From the NCBI GenBank assembly GCA_905182995.1, contig CAJJDP010000029.1, positions 496,001 to 560,000 of the forward strand: 64,000 nt of DNA, written 5' to 3'. Positions 9,926 through 21,415 of this stretch are shown here, piece after piece. Made by a program: the position numbers and the translations under genes. The notes under the pieces are model-generated. The model was not told where the DNA came from. It searched no databases and saw only the letters and a program-made list of their open reading frames with translations. How positions within the stretch are numbered: position 1 is the stretch's first letter; every line of letters begins with the position of its first letter. The stretch is from Paramecium octaurelia (taxonomy: Eukaryota > Ciliophora > Oligohymenophorea > Peniculida > Parameciidae).

Positions 9926-11040
9926 TCAAAAACAGCAAAAAGTATCTGATTTGAGACTTGATTTAATGAGTTGTTTTATTTAAGGATTAGAAGTTTATTG
10001 AATGGCTGCTTTTAATTCTTTGTTTGAATAGTTAGATTTTTCAAGTAGCAATTAAACACAATCGAAATGGTTCCATCTGATTGAAACTTCCAAAGGAGAT
10101 TCATAAAAGTTTTCATAAACCTTGCTTTTTATAAAAGGATTGGCTTATTAATCTAGAAGGAATTTAATGACAGCAAGATTTCCATTTTTGCAAGAAATAT
10201 ATAAGGAGTTCTATCCAAACTTATTGAACGAGTTTAGTATATGTTTTGGGTCTGTAGGACAATACAAATGTCTAAATAATATCAAAGTTTACTTTTTAGG
10301 ATAAAATTATAATAATTTAATCATTTTTTGAATATCGTTTTATGATCCTTATTCGGAATAATAAATGAATCTATCAACTAATTTCAAGTTCGATAGGATT
10401 TCATTAATGTTTTCACTATCTCTTGAGGAAGGATCTGGATGTATTTTAGAAACATTTGTATTAGTGGATGGTTTAATGATGGATTCTTTTAATTAATCCT
10501 AATATAATTATCTAGTTAATATACTATGTTTGAAATACGTTCAACTAAGTTCTATTATAATCTTCTTATACTTAATAGTAAATTTCCGAAGGCTTTGAAT
10601 TTATTCTTTTTTGGAGAATCATCAGTATTCATCTTAGTAGGTGAATCAATGATGGTGTTAGTTTAAATGATTTAATCATCTTTAATCTCTTAAAACTCTT
10701 ATTATTCTTTTTTATTGATATCAATACTAATTTAGGTTTGTTTCATCTATTATTAGGATTAATTGAATAATTCTTACTTGAGAGTTGACAAACTCGCTTT
10801 GGAAATCGTGGCTTAATTTATTATGACTTGAAAGTTACTCAGAATTCTTGAGTTCTTGAATCCTGTCTTCGGAGAAGCTGAGCTTACGATGGGAGGGAGT
10901 GTAGTCTTCTAAAAATTACTAGAAATTTTAGTGAAAATATAAACTTGGATGTTGTTGAATGTTACCTAGGAATGCGGAGATGAACTCTGCTTTTTTTCTG
11001 ATTAATTAGGAATGATATATTTTGAGTACATGCTATCCAT
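9926..11040 (-). CDS. Ankyrin-repeat protein
   Basis: The start MDSMYSKYIIPNQSEKK, one 26-nt intron and the TGA at 9926 give 362 residues with an exact frame check. The first 200 residues are Ser/Asn/Gln-rich and look disordered. Toward the C-terminus there are ankyrin repeats: NSLYISCKNGNLAVIKFLLD and PLEVSIRWNHFDCVQLLLE, each with the G-N/H...VxxLL signature. The C-terminus ends in CCF. This is a typical protein-protein interaction scaffold with unknown partners. It lies only about 40 bp downstream of the small coiled-coil gene at 11083-11335, on the same strand. Confidence 0.75.
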
Positions 11041-11082
11041 CGTATTTAATTATTTATATATATTTATACTTCAAGTTTATCC

Positions 11083-11335
11083 TCATTTGCTTACCAAAGA
11101 AACTATTTCTTTTAACTTTGTATTTGAGGACTCTGCTTCTATTAATGATCTGTTTAAATTCTTAAGCATAACACATATTTCATACATTAGAAGTTTGTAG
11201 TAGATTCTGCTCCATCTTTGAATAATCATTAATTATCTAATCTAATAATTTATTGTCAAAGAATTGAACAGTTTTTTCTATGTTACTTTATCCAAATTTA
11301 ACCATTCGAATACATTAAGCTTCCAATTCAGACAT
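11083..11335 (-). CDS. Small coiled-coil protein, 75 aa
   Basis: ATG at 11335 (MSELEAQCIRMVKFGQSN), one 25-nt intron and TGA at 11083 give 75 residues with an exact frame check. The product is predicted to be almost fully alpha-helical, ending EAESSNTKLKEIVSLVSK. The family is not recognised. The intron and helix-rich composition support a real gene. It lies between the ankyrin gene and the alpha/beta hydrolase gene, all on the minus strand with very short spacers, as is normal in Paramecium. Confidence 0.55.
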
Positions 11336-11363
11336 TAATTATAAATTATATTTAAATTAATCA

Positions 11364-12469
11364 TCAATAATCATCTTTTTCCATATGAGGTTGCACACTT
11401 CTCTTATCTCCCTTTAATAAAGGAACTTATTTAGATAGTTAATTTTATGAGTATTTCATCGCATATTTGATATTAGATGCAGTCCACACATTTTATCCAA
11501 AAGCCTTTAATACAAAAGCAACTGAATCTTCCATTATTTTTGCTGGTCTCTTGGAATTATGAGTTCCCTCAAAACTAAACAATTCCTTATCTTGTCCACG
11601 AAATTGTTTCATTAGCAATTTAGGATGGCTCTCTCTTATCAAATCATCCTATTAAGCAGACAAAAATAATATATGAACATCCTAAGGTAATACTTATAAT
11701 TAGTGAGCTATTACCTTGTATTTTTTAAACTATATTCAATTCATCAATATTAAATTGAACTTCTTAATGAATTTTAGATTTTACATAGCACCAAAAACAA
11801 TTAAAACAACAATTAGGTATTTTATAGTTTTCCTTTGCTAGTTCCTTGCATAACAAAGTTAAATTCGAGAATGGACTATCGCAAACTAAAACTTTAAAAT
11901 CAATATTATTATAAGCAGCTAAAATGGCTGTCACTGAACCCATAGATCGACCCCATAATCCAATAGATGTAATATAGCTCTATCAAACTGATATTCTATT
12001 AAATGATTACTTTGTTTTCTCTTAAGTAATCATATAAGCATACAACATCGTAACACTCATGAAATCCCAAAGATATATATTCCCCTTCAGATAATCCAGA
12101 ACCTTGTCTACTTTATTTTATATACCAGATAAATCAATACCACAAACCGAAATGTTCGCTGGAATTAAATATTCAATTATTGTGAATGCCTCTATCCTAC
12201 TGCTTGAATTACCATGTAAGTATATCATACAAGGATGAGGATTTCCCTACATGTTTATAGGTTCGAATAAACTTAATATAGTTTGACTCTCACCTACATT
12301 GTAATTTCTAATTTCTATTATTATATATCTCAAAGTCTGTTCTTTTTGTGATTGTATCTTTAATTTTAAACAGATCGTTCCCTAGATCTTTTAGATGGTA
12401 ACAATGTCTTGGAGGTCTAACAATAGGTTTCCATAGCTTTTCATTCCATTTATATTCTTATGGTTTCAT
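11364..12469 (-). CDS. Alpha/beta hydrolase (serine hydrolase, ABHD17 / bacterial YjfP-like group)
   Basis: Four introns (22, 23, 31 and 22 nt) give 335 residues with an exact frame check. The N-terminal WKPIVRPPRHCYHLKDLG and KRTDFEIYNNR lead into CMIYLHGNSSSRIEAF (oxyanion HGN). The nucleophile elbow GLWGRSMGSV has Ser at about residue 148. The acid is likely in SAQQDDLI and the His in FEGTHNSKRP. The protein is therefore expected to be an active cytosolic or peripheral esterase, thioesterase or peptidase. The substrate cannot be read from sequence. Many Paramecium proteins share the IxRPPR start. It is convergent with no gene and divergent from the COMM-domain gene (about 50 bp between starts). 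Confidence 0.8.
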
Positions 12470-12516
12470 TTAAGTTTGAATTAATAATATATTGATTTAT
12501 AGTAATTATTATTTTA

Positions 12517-13137
12517 ATGAATTTGCCATAGGTATTCAATGTATTCACAGATAATAACCAATTTGAGAAATTCATTGAAGATCTTGTGGCTGACTGTGTT
12601 CATGGAATCAAACTACCATATTTGAGCTAATTTCCAGAAATTAATCACTACAATCTAATCGTGGAGGCTCAACAATTTATGCAGCAATTCAGTGAGTATT
12701 TGCTAGAAATGAATAATTAAAATAGAGAAGAAGTATTAATCCTTTTTATATTGTAACCAGGTGTAAAGACTATTGGAAAAATTAAAATCTCAAATAGACC
12801 CAGAGAAACATTAGATCTTCACAAGGATAATAACTGAGAACTTCAAGGGAATGTGCAAATAGGCATTATATACGCATATAGCATTATCCAAATATGTGTT
12901 AATCGATTATAATTGGAATTTGAATGTAAATTCATCAATTCTATATAGTTAACAATATCATCCAATAAAATAGCAAAGTCGCAGATACCTACAATTATTG
13001 TAGAATTGCATTTACAAACTTTAGATAATATTGCTAATAAAAAAAAGATTAGATTTGAAATGACCAAGGAAGAACTTGAATAGTTTGTAGGTAAATTATA
13101 AAAAGTTATGAATTAATTACAATTATAATATAAATGA
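12517..13137 (+). CDS. COMM-domain protein (COMMD family)
   Basis: Two introns (28 and 23 nt) give 189 residues, the usual COMMD size, with an exact frame check. The N-terminal two thirds are helical. The C-terminal 70 residues match the COMM domain: YNWNLNLTISSNKIAKSQIP (W-x-L start), then TIIVELHLQTLDN and KIRFEMTKEELEQFVGKLQ. COMMD proteins form the commander/CCC complex with CCDC22 and CCDC93, which recycles membrane cargo from endosomes. That role is family knowledge. Which of the ten COMMD paralogues this corresponds to is not clear from reading. Confidence 0.82.
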
Positions 13138-13182
13138 TTTCATTAAAATTTGGTTATATAGACATATTCATTCATTTCAAAT

Positions 13183-14080
13183 TCACACTCCCTATAATTT
13201 CTACATTGAGATTTTGTTTTTGGTGCCAATTGTTATTTTTTCATGATCAATTCTTACATCACTCTTGATCATACTATTATAATATTTCTTATACTCTCTA
13301 TTTTACCTTTAACTTTCATTTTCAGCTTCTCTCTCAAAATTTTTTCTAGCTTTTTCTAATTTAGCTCATTGTCTTATTGGTTTACTATCTATTCTTATAC
13401 TTCTTTAATTATTCAATTGTTGAAGAATTAGTGGATTTGAAATAAACCTATGATTAAGGATTTTGAGTTTATTGGAATTTGGTATCATTTTATTTTTTAA
13501 AAAGGAATTCGATTGCTTCATCTTTATTCCTTCTCTTATACTTTGTCATCCTTTATTATTATTCTATTTAATATTTTTTCGAAATACACACTCCTTTGCG
13601 TTATACAAATCTCAACTGATCATATGGCTTTAATTTATGAAATAAACTTGTAAGTAACTTAGCATTATTTACAAAAGTTTCATATACGCTTCCAAAATCA
13701 TAAGCACAAAATTCATTTTCATTTGTTTATTATATTGCAAAATAGCATGATTGCAACATATTTTAGGATTATCAAAAAATATCCCATATTCATTAATGCT
13801 TCCCTCTTAAATACATTGTTTTCTAAATAAGTTAATTAAGAGTAAATTGTTAATTATCTTCAGTTGAATTTTCTCCGATGCTCAATATACTTTAAATACT
13901 TCTAAATAAATGGAGGTATGAGTCTCTTTGATCATGAAAGTAGAGTATTATCCTCATACAAATTTAAGGATGATATTTAATCAAATTATTTGTAAAAACA
14001 TGTTTTGAAAGAGTTGGCTTATTCTATCTAAAAATTTCAGGATATTTAGTATCATACTAGTGCCCTAATTGTAATTATAC
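13183..14080 (-). pseudogene. Frameshifted gene remnant or mis-assembled gene
   Basis: Minus-strand sequence from about 14050 down to 13183 is protein-like but jumps frame several times. Stretches such as SYLHLFRSIQSILSIGENST, NEYGIFFDNPKICCNHAILQ, NENEFCAYDFGSVYETF and AKLEKARKNFEREAENE lie in different frames, with in-frame TGAs between them. A 21-nt candidate intron can rescue only one junction. The downstream part contains two overlapping open frames (13334-13759 and 13183-13521). The family is not recognised. It could be a decaying duplicate or a gene with indel errors in A-runs. Confidence 0.4.
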
Positions 14081-14517
14081 AAAAATACGAATTAATTGTA
14101 AATGGTAATACAATAAGATTCATAAAATACGATTATGATATTAGATTCCAATCACAAATTATTAACTCACTTTATCGAAGTATTAGTTATTTAATTAATC
14201 ATATTATTACAATTATAATATTGATATTATATATAAAATTGTTGGTAATATGACATTGAACTTTCAAATATAACCTCATAAAATAGATTTACTATTTATA
14301 ATAAGTATTTATCTTATTAAATTAGATTAAAAACATATGTTGTTTGATTACATTTTTATGATAAAAGAAATCTTATTAAACTCTAGAACTACAAGACTCA
14401 TTTCAGATGCATTAGAGCAATAATTGCACTATTTTTGATGAAATCTTCCTTTTCGGAAGTGTAATGTTCACCTTCTAATTTTTAATGAGATGAATATATA
14501 TTTATAAAATTACTTTC
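14081..14517. other. Intergenic, nothing recognised
   Basis: AT-rich spacer upstream of the hybrid kinase start. A TGA closes the kinase reading frame five codons before its ATG. I see no RNA gene or conserved element. Confidence 0.5.
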
Positions 14518-16944
14518 ATGATTTTATTTATAATTCTTATATCACTAGAAATTAAAGACATCACTTTTGCCACTATTGAATAGCAATATAATTAACTGTA
14601 CTCCAGAAGCATTCTATTTATCTTAAATATAAGTATAGTCTTATGATAACATTAGTTTGTTTGATCTATCAGAACAAAACTAAAAAACAACTTTGCTTTT
14701 TGATTATAATCCATTTTGTTTAAAACTGCTTATATTTTGGATTGCACTAACTATGGTATCTCTACCCATTAGTCGGCAACTTTAAACACACAAATCAGAC
14801 AAAGTTTTTTATATTTTTATTATACCTATTTACTGCGGCTTTGGATTTGATAAACCCTGAATCTTTATTTACCTAAACTTAGTTGCACTCTAAGATAACA
14901 ATTCTACTCATTATTTTATTCGAATTTTATAACCTTCTTATGTCCACTAAAATTGGACACAAGGCAAGATAACTCATAATTGATATACTTATCGAAGACT
15001 GTGTAATTAAAATCTATGACAGTTAACTAAATGATCTAACTCCAAATCTACTGTCCAAACCATAAAACGTGGATCAGTTTTCATCTCCTTCAATTTACAC
15101 TACAAGACAGTCAAAAAGTAATGATAATTTTACAAATAACCAACCTTAAAATAAATAGATTAATTTCAAAACCTATAAACTTTATGATAATATTAGTTTA
15201 TCAGGTGATTCATTGTAATCTTCTACTTAAAAGGATCAAACATACACAAATATCAAGGATTTAATTAAATAATACTTAAATGACACTAAGATTAGTGAGT
15301 AATTGATCATAGCCAATGAATACGATTATAAAACTGGATAGAAAACTAAATACAAACTAATAATATCATAAAGCATTTCCAATTATATTATTGTTGCTTT
15401 GATCAAACTTGATTAAGTCTATTTGATAAAACAATAAAATAAATTAACTTAGTTTAAATAATAATTAGCTTCTATCTTCACTAATAAATTAAAAACACCT
15501 TTAAATGCAACATTTGGCTATTTAAATTAATCAATAAATGATATATCAGTATCTGATTAATTTAAATAATTATACTTGATTCCTGCCATGCTAAATTCTA
15601 AACTTTAATTATATTAAATATAAGATCTTTTGGATTATCTTTACTAGGATTCGACATAATTGGCATTACAAGTTACGAAAACAAATTTGGTAAAATTACT
15701 GTTAAGCGTAAATGAATTGTTAGAGCAGTAATGCAAAACAAAATAGATAAAACTCTAATACAACCTTAATAATGTTGACATCAAAAACTAAAAATCGATT
15801 TACATTTATACAGATTAACAAAAATTAGAAAGAATACTGATCAATTTACTCAATAATAGTTATAGATACTCTCCGTCAAACAATACAATTAGCATAGATA
15901 TCTCGATTGATGAATAAGAATCAAAAGCATTCTTTAGAGTTTCTGATAATGGTGAAGGGTTCACATAAGACTAAATCAAGTTTATAAATTAATAAGCACT
16001 TTTATAAAATAAATTTCATTTAGTACAAAATCACCATTAGGATAAGTATCATCATTTCAAAATCCATGTAAAATTCGGAATATCTTTACAAATTACAAAT
16101 CATTTAATCTCTGCTTTGAGTGACTAACATTCAAGCCTACAATTAAACAGTTCTTAACAAGGAGCTGCTTTTGAATTCTTTATTAGTACTAAAATTTAGA
16201 ATCAGTTTTCGAGTTCATAAAAAATCATTTAGAATTCAAAAACTATTAAATCCACAAAAGGTCTGCAAAACATAGAATAGGACAATGGTTCAATATGCAG
16301 TTATTCAAGTTCAATAATAATTGAGCCATCACCATAAATGCCTTTGAATCAGAAAAAAAATGAATTGTAACAATTTAAGAACAGACACTCCCACAGATAA
16401 CCAAGTATATCGCTTACCCAAAGGGCAGATGACAACCAGTTCTATTTATTGAAAAAAGGAGTTCTTTGTGAATCTATAGATTTGGAAAATGAATAAGAAA
16501 TATTGATTGTCGATGATGAACCTTTCAATCATGACATTTTATGTTTGATGCTCAAGAAGTTAGGACTAAATAGATTTGTTACAGCTTACAATGGTCAACA
16601 ATGTTTGGACATAGTTATGAAGAAAAAGTCTAGAATTCAATTGATATTCATGGATTTGGATATGCCAATTTTAGGAGGACTTTAAGTACATTCATATTTT
16701 ATTCTAGACAACAGAGATCTTGATAAAAATGATGGAATAGAAGTAATTAGATTATATAAACATAATTGGGTGTACTGCACATGATGATTATGAAACCTAA
16801 TTGAAGTGTATTAATGCTGGAATGACGCATGTTATTAGCAAACCCATCTTTTTGAAGGATGTGAAGGAACTATTTTTGAAATTAAGTGACGAGTTGCAAA
16901 TTAAAAACTTATTCATTAGCTAGTCTATTGAAAAGCACATGTGA
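14518..16944 (+). CDS. Membrane hybrid histidine kinase with Asn in place of the phospho-acceptor His
   Basis: Two introns (23 and 22 nt) give 793 residues with an exact frame check. Residues 1 to about 150 hold several hydrophobic segments, probably five membrane helices. The dimerisation helix has TNKLKTPLNATFGYL where the family has S-H-E-L-R-T-P-L-N, so the phosphorylated His is Asn315. The ATP-binding domain keeps the N-box (LLNNSYRYS) and G1 box (VSDNGEGF), with an altered G2 (FGISLQI). The C-terminal receiver is complete: LIVDDEP, phospho-acceptor Asp705 in FMDLDMP, the T-A of GCTAHDD and the K of SKPIF. It probably cannot autophosphorylate on His. It may act as a phosphatase, or its receiver may be served by another kinase. 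These roles are inferred. Confidence 0.85.
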
Positions 16945-17989
16945 TACATCTACTGAGTTATTATGATAAATTTTGTGTTTTTTATTACAATTTAATTTTT
17001 AATAGATTTATCAAGTTTAATAGATAAAATTTACTTCTATTAAATATAAAAGTTATTGAAAAAATAAAATTTACTCTTGCTAATATTGATAAAAAGTGGT
17101 CTGTTTTGAAAATACACATTTACGAAAATTGAGAAAACATGAAACATTCTAAACTCCAGATTCTGTAAATAATACTAATTCTTCAATAATTTTATAAATT
17201 TATAGATGAGATATCCTATTAAGTTCAATTAAAGCCAATTTTAATGATTTGATAACAATAATTAGAATTAATTCTTTTTGTAATTAAAAAGTCATAATAT
17301 TAGTTATATAGTAATAATAGAATTTAAAACAGTTCATATAGCCAATTGTAATTTAAACTATCCTTTCAGATTATAAAATCCAAAAAAAGTAAATTAAAAC
17401 AGTGTCTTAAATATTATATAGTCGTTGCCAAAAAATGTATTTAGAGAAGTTGAAATATTGTATATTATACTAACTTTTAGAAAATATTAAATGCTTAAAT
17501 TTAGATTGAAATATCAAAATGGCTATTTAATAAATAAATTATGTATTATCATTTCAAATTGCCCTTCTTAATCGGTTTTTTGTACTAGCAATATATATTA
17601 TTTCAAATTACATGTTGCATATGCTATCTTATTAAAGTATTGATAGAAATAAATGTATAATAAAATTTTGAAAATATAAGGATTATATTAATAGAATAAA
17701 AGATTGTTTTTTAAGGATTGCTTAAAGATTAACTTAAACTTGAAGATAAGAGGATTTAAATAATGAAATAGATAAATTTGATCCTCTTGGATATTTCATT
17801 AAAAATAAGAGAAAATCTAGCATAATTTCTTGAGAAACACTAAGCAAGAAAAAAATTGATTAAATTTAATCAAGAATTCAAATAAAATGAAAGTTAAGCT
17901 AACAAAAATCCAAATATATCATAAAAACCTAGTAATTTATAAGTTGGAATGAATTTGATTAAAATTAATTAATTAATAGAAATAGCAAT
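16945..17989. other. Long AT-rich intergenic region
   Basis: About 1 kb of very AT-rich sequence separates the hybrid kinase from the protein kinase gene, both on the plus strand. It is longer than the spacers elsewhere in the window. I find no convincing coding, tRNA or repeat signal in it. Confidence 0.5.
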
Positions 17990-19714
17990 ATGAACGAATA
18001 GATAGTTTACATAGACGACTTCGCCATCGATACATATTAGTTGTTGGGTTAAGGAGCATGCGGTAAAGTCTTTTCTGCAAACAGAAAAAATGATCCGAAA
18101 TAATATTGTGCCAAAGTATGATTTATCAAATTAACATTTAGATCGTGAACGCAAATTCTTAAAATGTCTAAAAAGAATTAGATATTTTGAATTATATGAA
18201 AAACAAGCAAAATGAGAATATCGTTAATGTGTATTACAGCAACTTCGTTCCAGAAAGAGGATTTTTTGTTATTATCATGGAAAAATGTGATTCAGACTTA
18301 GAAAAGGAAATTAAAGCCAGATATTAATAACAACGGAGATATTCAGAACAAGAAGCCATTGAAATAATGAAACAATTATTTAATGGATATAGAGTACTTT
18401 ATCAAAGTCAGGTCATCCACAGAGATATAAAACCAGCCAACATATTGACTTCATAAGGAAAATATAAAGTAATAAATACAAATATTTTTAGATTGCTGAT
18501 TTCGGAGTGGGCAAGATTTATTAATCAGATTAGAATTTGTTAAATATCACAAAGAATGGAACACCTGTATATAAAGCACCTGAATTATAAGGAAATTATG
18601 AATACTCCACAAGTAAGATTTATTTTTGATTGTTGTTTAGCTGATATATTGTATATTTAAGGAAATCCACCAAGATTCTCAACTAATCCCTCACCCTTAC
18701 AAGGCAGCACTATGTAATAGGGCATCATGCAAATGGGCACTATGCAATCGGTTAAAATTTTTATTAACTTTTTAGAATGCTCCATTCAAAGGAACATTTG
18801 ATGACAAAGAGAAAAAAGTAAAGTTACTCCACAAGGTCGATATTTATTCAGTATATATAATAACTAATCTAATAGTTTGGAATTCTATTTTATCATCTTT
18901 TAACAGGTTCATATCCTTTTGATTTATCAATGGCTGGGATTAATGACTTTATCTAAAGATTAAGGATTTCTCCTTTTAAGATCCCTCCTCAATATAATAT
19001 TTCTTCAAGTACTTGTTAAATGGTCGAAAGAATGATTACTTATTCTCCTGTTGAAAGAATTGATTTCCCATCACTCATTTAATGTTATGGGTTAAGACTT
19101 GGAACTATGTACAATAGAGAAAGCACTATTGTGCTTCCTGTCAAGCCAGCCTCTGTCACATTTAATCCTGCAAAGATTGTAATGATCCTACCTTAAAAGA
19201 GTGTCCAGGATTGGTTTTAATAATATAGAGTTTTGTTCTTTGAAAAATGGTATGATATTTAATGTAAGAAAATAGTTGTGAAAGTTAAAATGTGATTCCA
19301 ATATACAGAAATTATTGCGATTTATGTCTGAATCTGGCTATTTTGCAATTTGAATAAACAATATCTATAGAATAAATAACTGATTATATAGTAAAGTATC
19401 AACAGGCTAACAAATGTGATATAGAATTCAAAATAGAGGCTAAGTTGGATAGAATATTTTATATTCAAGAATTTTGTAGAGTATTACAAAACTAATTCAT
19501 ACCTAAATGTTTTGATTACGAACAGATTAAAACTTATGGAGAATCACATCTAAGGTTTATGTTTATCTCTTCGAAATTATTAAAGGGATATTACAACATT
19601 TAAGCCTTATTAGGCATTCAACCACCTAATTATAATGCCTTCAAAGATCTGATTTCAAAAGATAATGGTTTAACTAAAGAATAGTATAGGCAATATTTAG
19701 ATGATTAATTTTGA
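17990..19714 (+). CDS. Serine/threonine protein kinase with Met/Gln-rich insert
   Basis: Six introns (26, 23, 28, 25, 25 and 26 nt) give 523 residues with an exact frame check. The N-terminal kinase domain has the glycine loop LGQGACGKVFSA, the likely ATP Lys in QYCAK, HRD in VIHRDIKPANIL (residues 135-137), DFG at 154 and an APE equivalent in YKAPE. All catalytic residues are present. Just after the activation segment a Pro/Ser then Met/Gln/Gly-rich insert (GSTMQQGIMQMGTMQS) interrupts the fold before the C-lobe resumes (FGILFYHLLTGSYPFDLS). About 200 further residues follow the kinase fold and are not recognised. The general look is of the ULK/Aurora-like ciliate expansions. The target is unknown. 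Confidence 0.82.
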
Positions 19715-19750
19715 AGTATAAATAATTAAAATAGATATATTTGTGATTGG

Positions 19751-21378
19751 TCATTCCTATTATTTTAATTATTTATCTTAGTATTAATTTTCTTATGATG
19801 AATCTTCTGTCTTTATCTCCTATTAATTCACATCCTATTGTATATTGCCAGAATCTTATTCATTAGAGGCTTCTAAGAGATTATACTAAATTTTACATCT
19901 TGGATTGATATTAAAAAGAAAATTCAATTCTACTTAATTGATATTTTGTAAAGTTGTTTGGACAAATCCTTCCCATTATTAGTTATTTTTCAACGCTTTT
20001 AGAATCACAGGATTATATTGTTTATCAATCAAATAATTAGCTAATTTACTCAAGTATGCTCTGTATCCAACAGAATTTTGTGGCTAAAGAAGTTAGATGA
20101 CAATGAAATTCGATAAGGAATCGATCATCTAAAATAAAACTCAAAAATTACATCTTAGATGTTATCAATTTGCTCACTTTCGATGAGTTTTTCGAATATC
20201 GCAAATGCTGTGAAATGAAGCTGATTGTGAAAAGGAAATTCTTATATTGTGTTTATGAGAACATTGACAAGTCCATTGTTTATTAATCTAGAATTTATTG
20301 ATTTATTATTTAATCTAATTGTTAAAGATATATTTACTAAATCAATTACAGAGTAAGAAATAGTAATTTCATATTTTTTCTGCCAAACAGTTTATAAAAG
20401 TGTCTATCATATTGTATATTGTTAGAATAGGTCTTTTCAAACTCTAAAGGTATCAAATGCGAAATTTCAATGAAAGAATCCACTTGATCTTGTTGGTTAT
20501 TTTTAGCATATTCTAAAAACAGAGTTAAGAGACTATGAGGTCCTTCTGAATTTGATTAAACTGCTATTTAAAATAATTAGCTTGGTTTTATTAATATGAG
20601 TTGTGAGATATCCAAATTTGGATTTTGTGATTTTCTAGTTAGTATTTCTATAAATATTTCACAAATATTATCAACAATATTGCTTTAATATGCTTTTTTT
20701 GCCATGATTTTGAATAGTCTATCCGAAATTTATTAGGCTAGATAAGAATAGTCTAAAATTTTGGAGGGTTGGTTGCCATACAGAATCAATTCTGTGATGA
20801 TTCTACAGATGTGAGGTTAATCAACATGCTTCAAAAAGGAGGATATGATTCTTTAATCATTTTCCAGAAAATTCCAAACATCGGCCCCTCTTTTTTAAAT
20901 GATCGAATTCATCACTTTATAAAAATATCCACACGTCGTTTCTGCAATAGAGTCTTATTCTACAACACTAATTAAATAGCGAAATAAGCCCCTCTTGGTT
21001 TCTACCTAGTCTTCACTCAAACCTTCAACAGGGTCAAATAAAAAATCGATGAACTCCTAATTAGCATTCTCGAATAACTCCGAACATTGAAATAGAAGTC
21101 TTATATTTATAAAATAAATACTAAGGAGTTGGATTTCTATTAAAGCTATTACTATTGAAGGTGACTGTGGAGTTCAATTCATAATAAACCCAAGTTGAAT
21201 ATTAACTAATTTCATGCAAATATTAATTACTGGGAGATAATAGAATTACATTTCTAATAAGTCAAGAGGTCACTTTGAACTATTGACCCTAATTAAGTTG
21301 CGATATAATCTTAGAATGTAAGCTGCTGTTCTTGTGGACTATAATTAAGATATATTTATGCAATAATTACTTCTCCAT
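19751..21378 (-). CDS. SAPS-domain protein, PP6/Sit4 phosphatase regulatory subunit-like
   Basis: Five introns (32, 25, 22, 35 and 23 nt) give 496 residues with an exact frame check. The start is MENPQEQQLTFQDYIATQL. The body is a helical armadillo-like array with the SAPS features ISSFLKHVDQPHICRIITEL (compare the SAPS 'KHIGT..IMDLLLRL' segment), MKLLFLTLLNNKSINSRLIN and GYRAYLSKLANYLI...WEGFVQTTL near the end. In animals and yeast these proteins hold the PP6/Sit4 catalytic subunit and choose its substrates. The C-terminus is Gln/Glu-rich and acidic. The gene is tandem with and 37 bp downstream of the GAF gene. The 35-nt intron is at the upper size range but is required by frame. Confidence 0.7.
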
Positions 21379-21415
21379 GGGGTGTATGTTGGAAATGATA
21401 ATAATTTATAAATAT

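Noticed and set aside
13140..13182. Further 3' exon of the frameshifted locus after its TGA
   Set aside because: Too short and with no acceptor that restores a protein-like frame.
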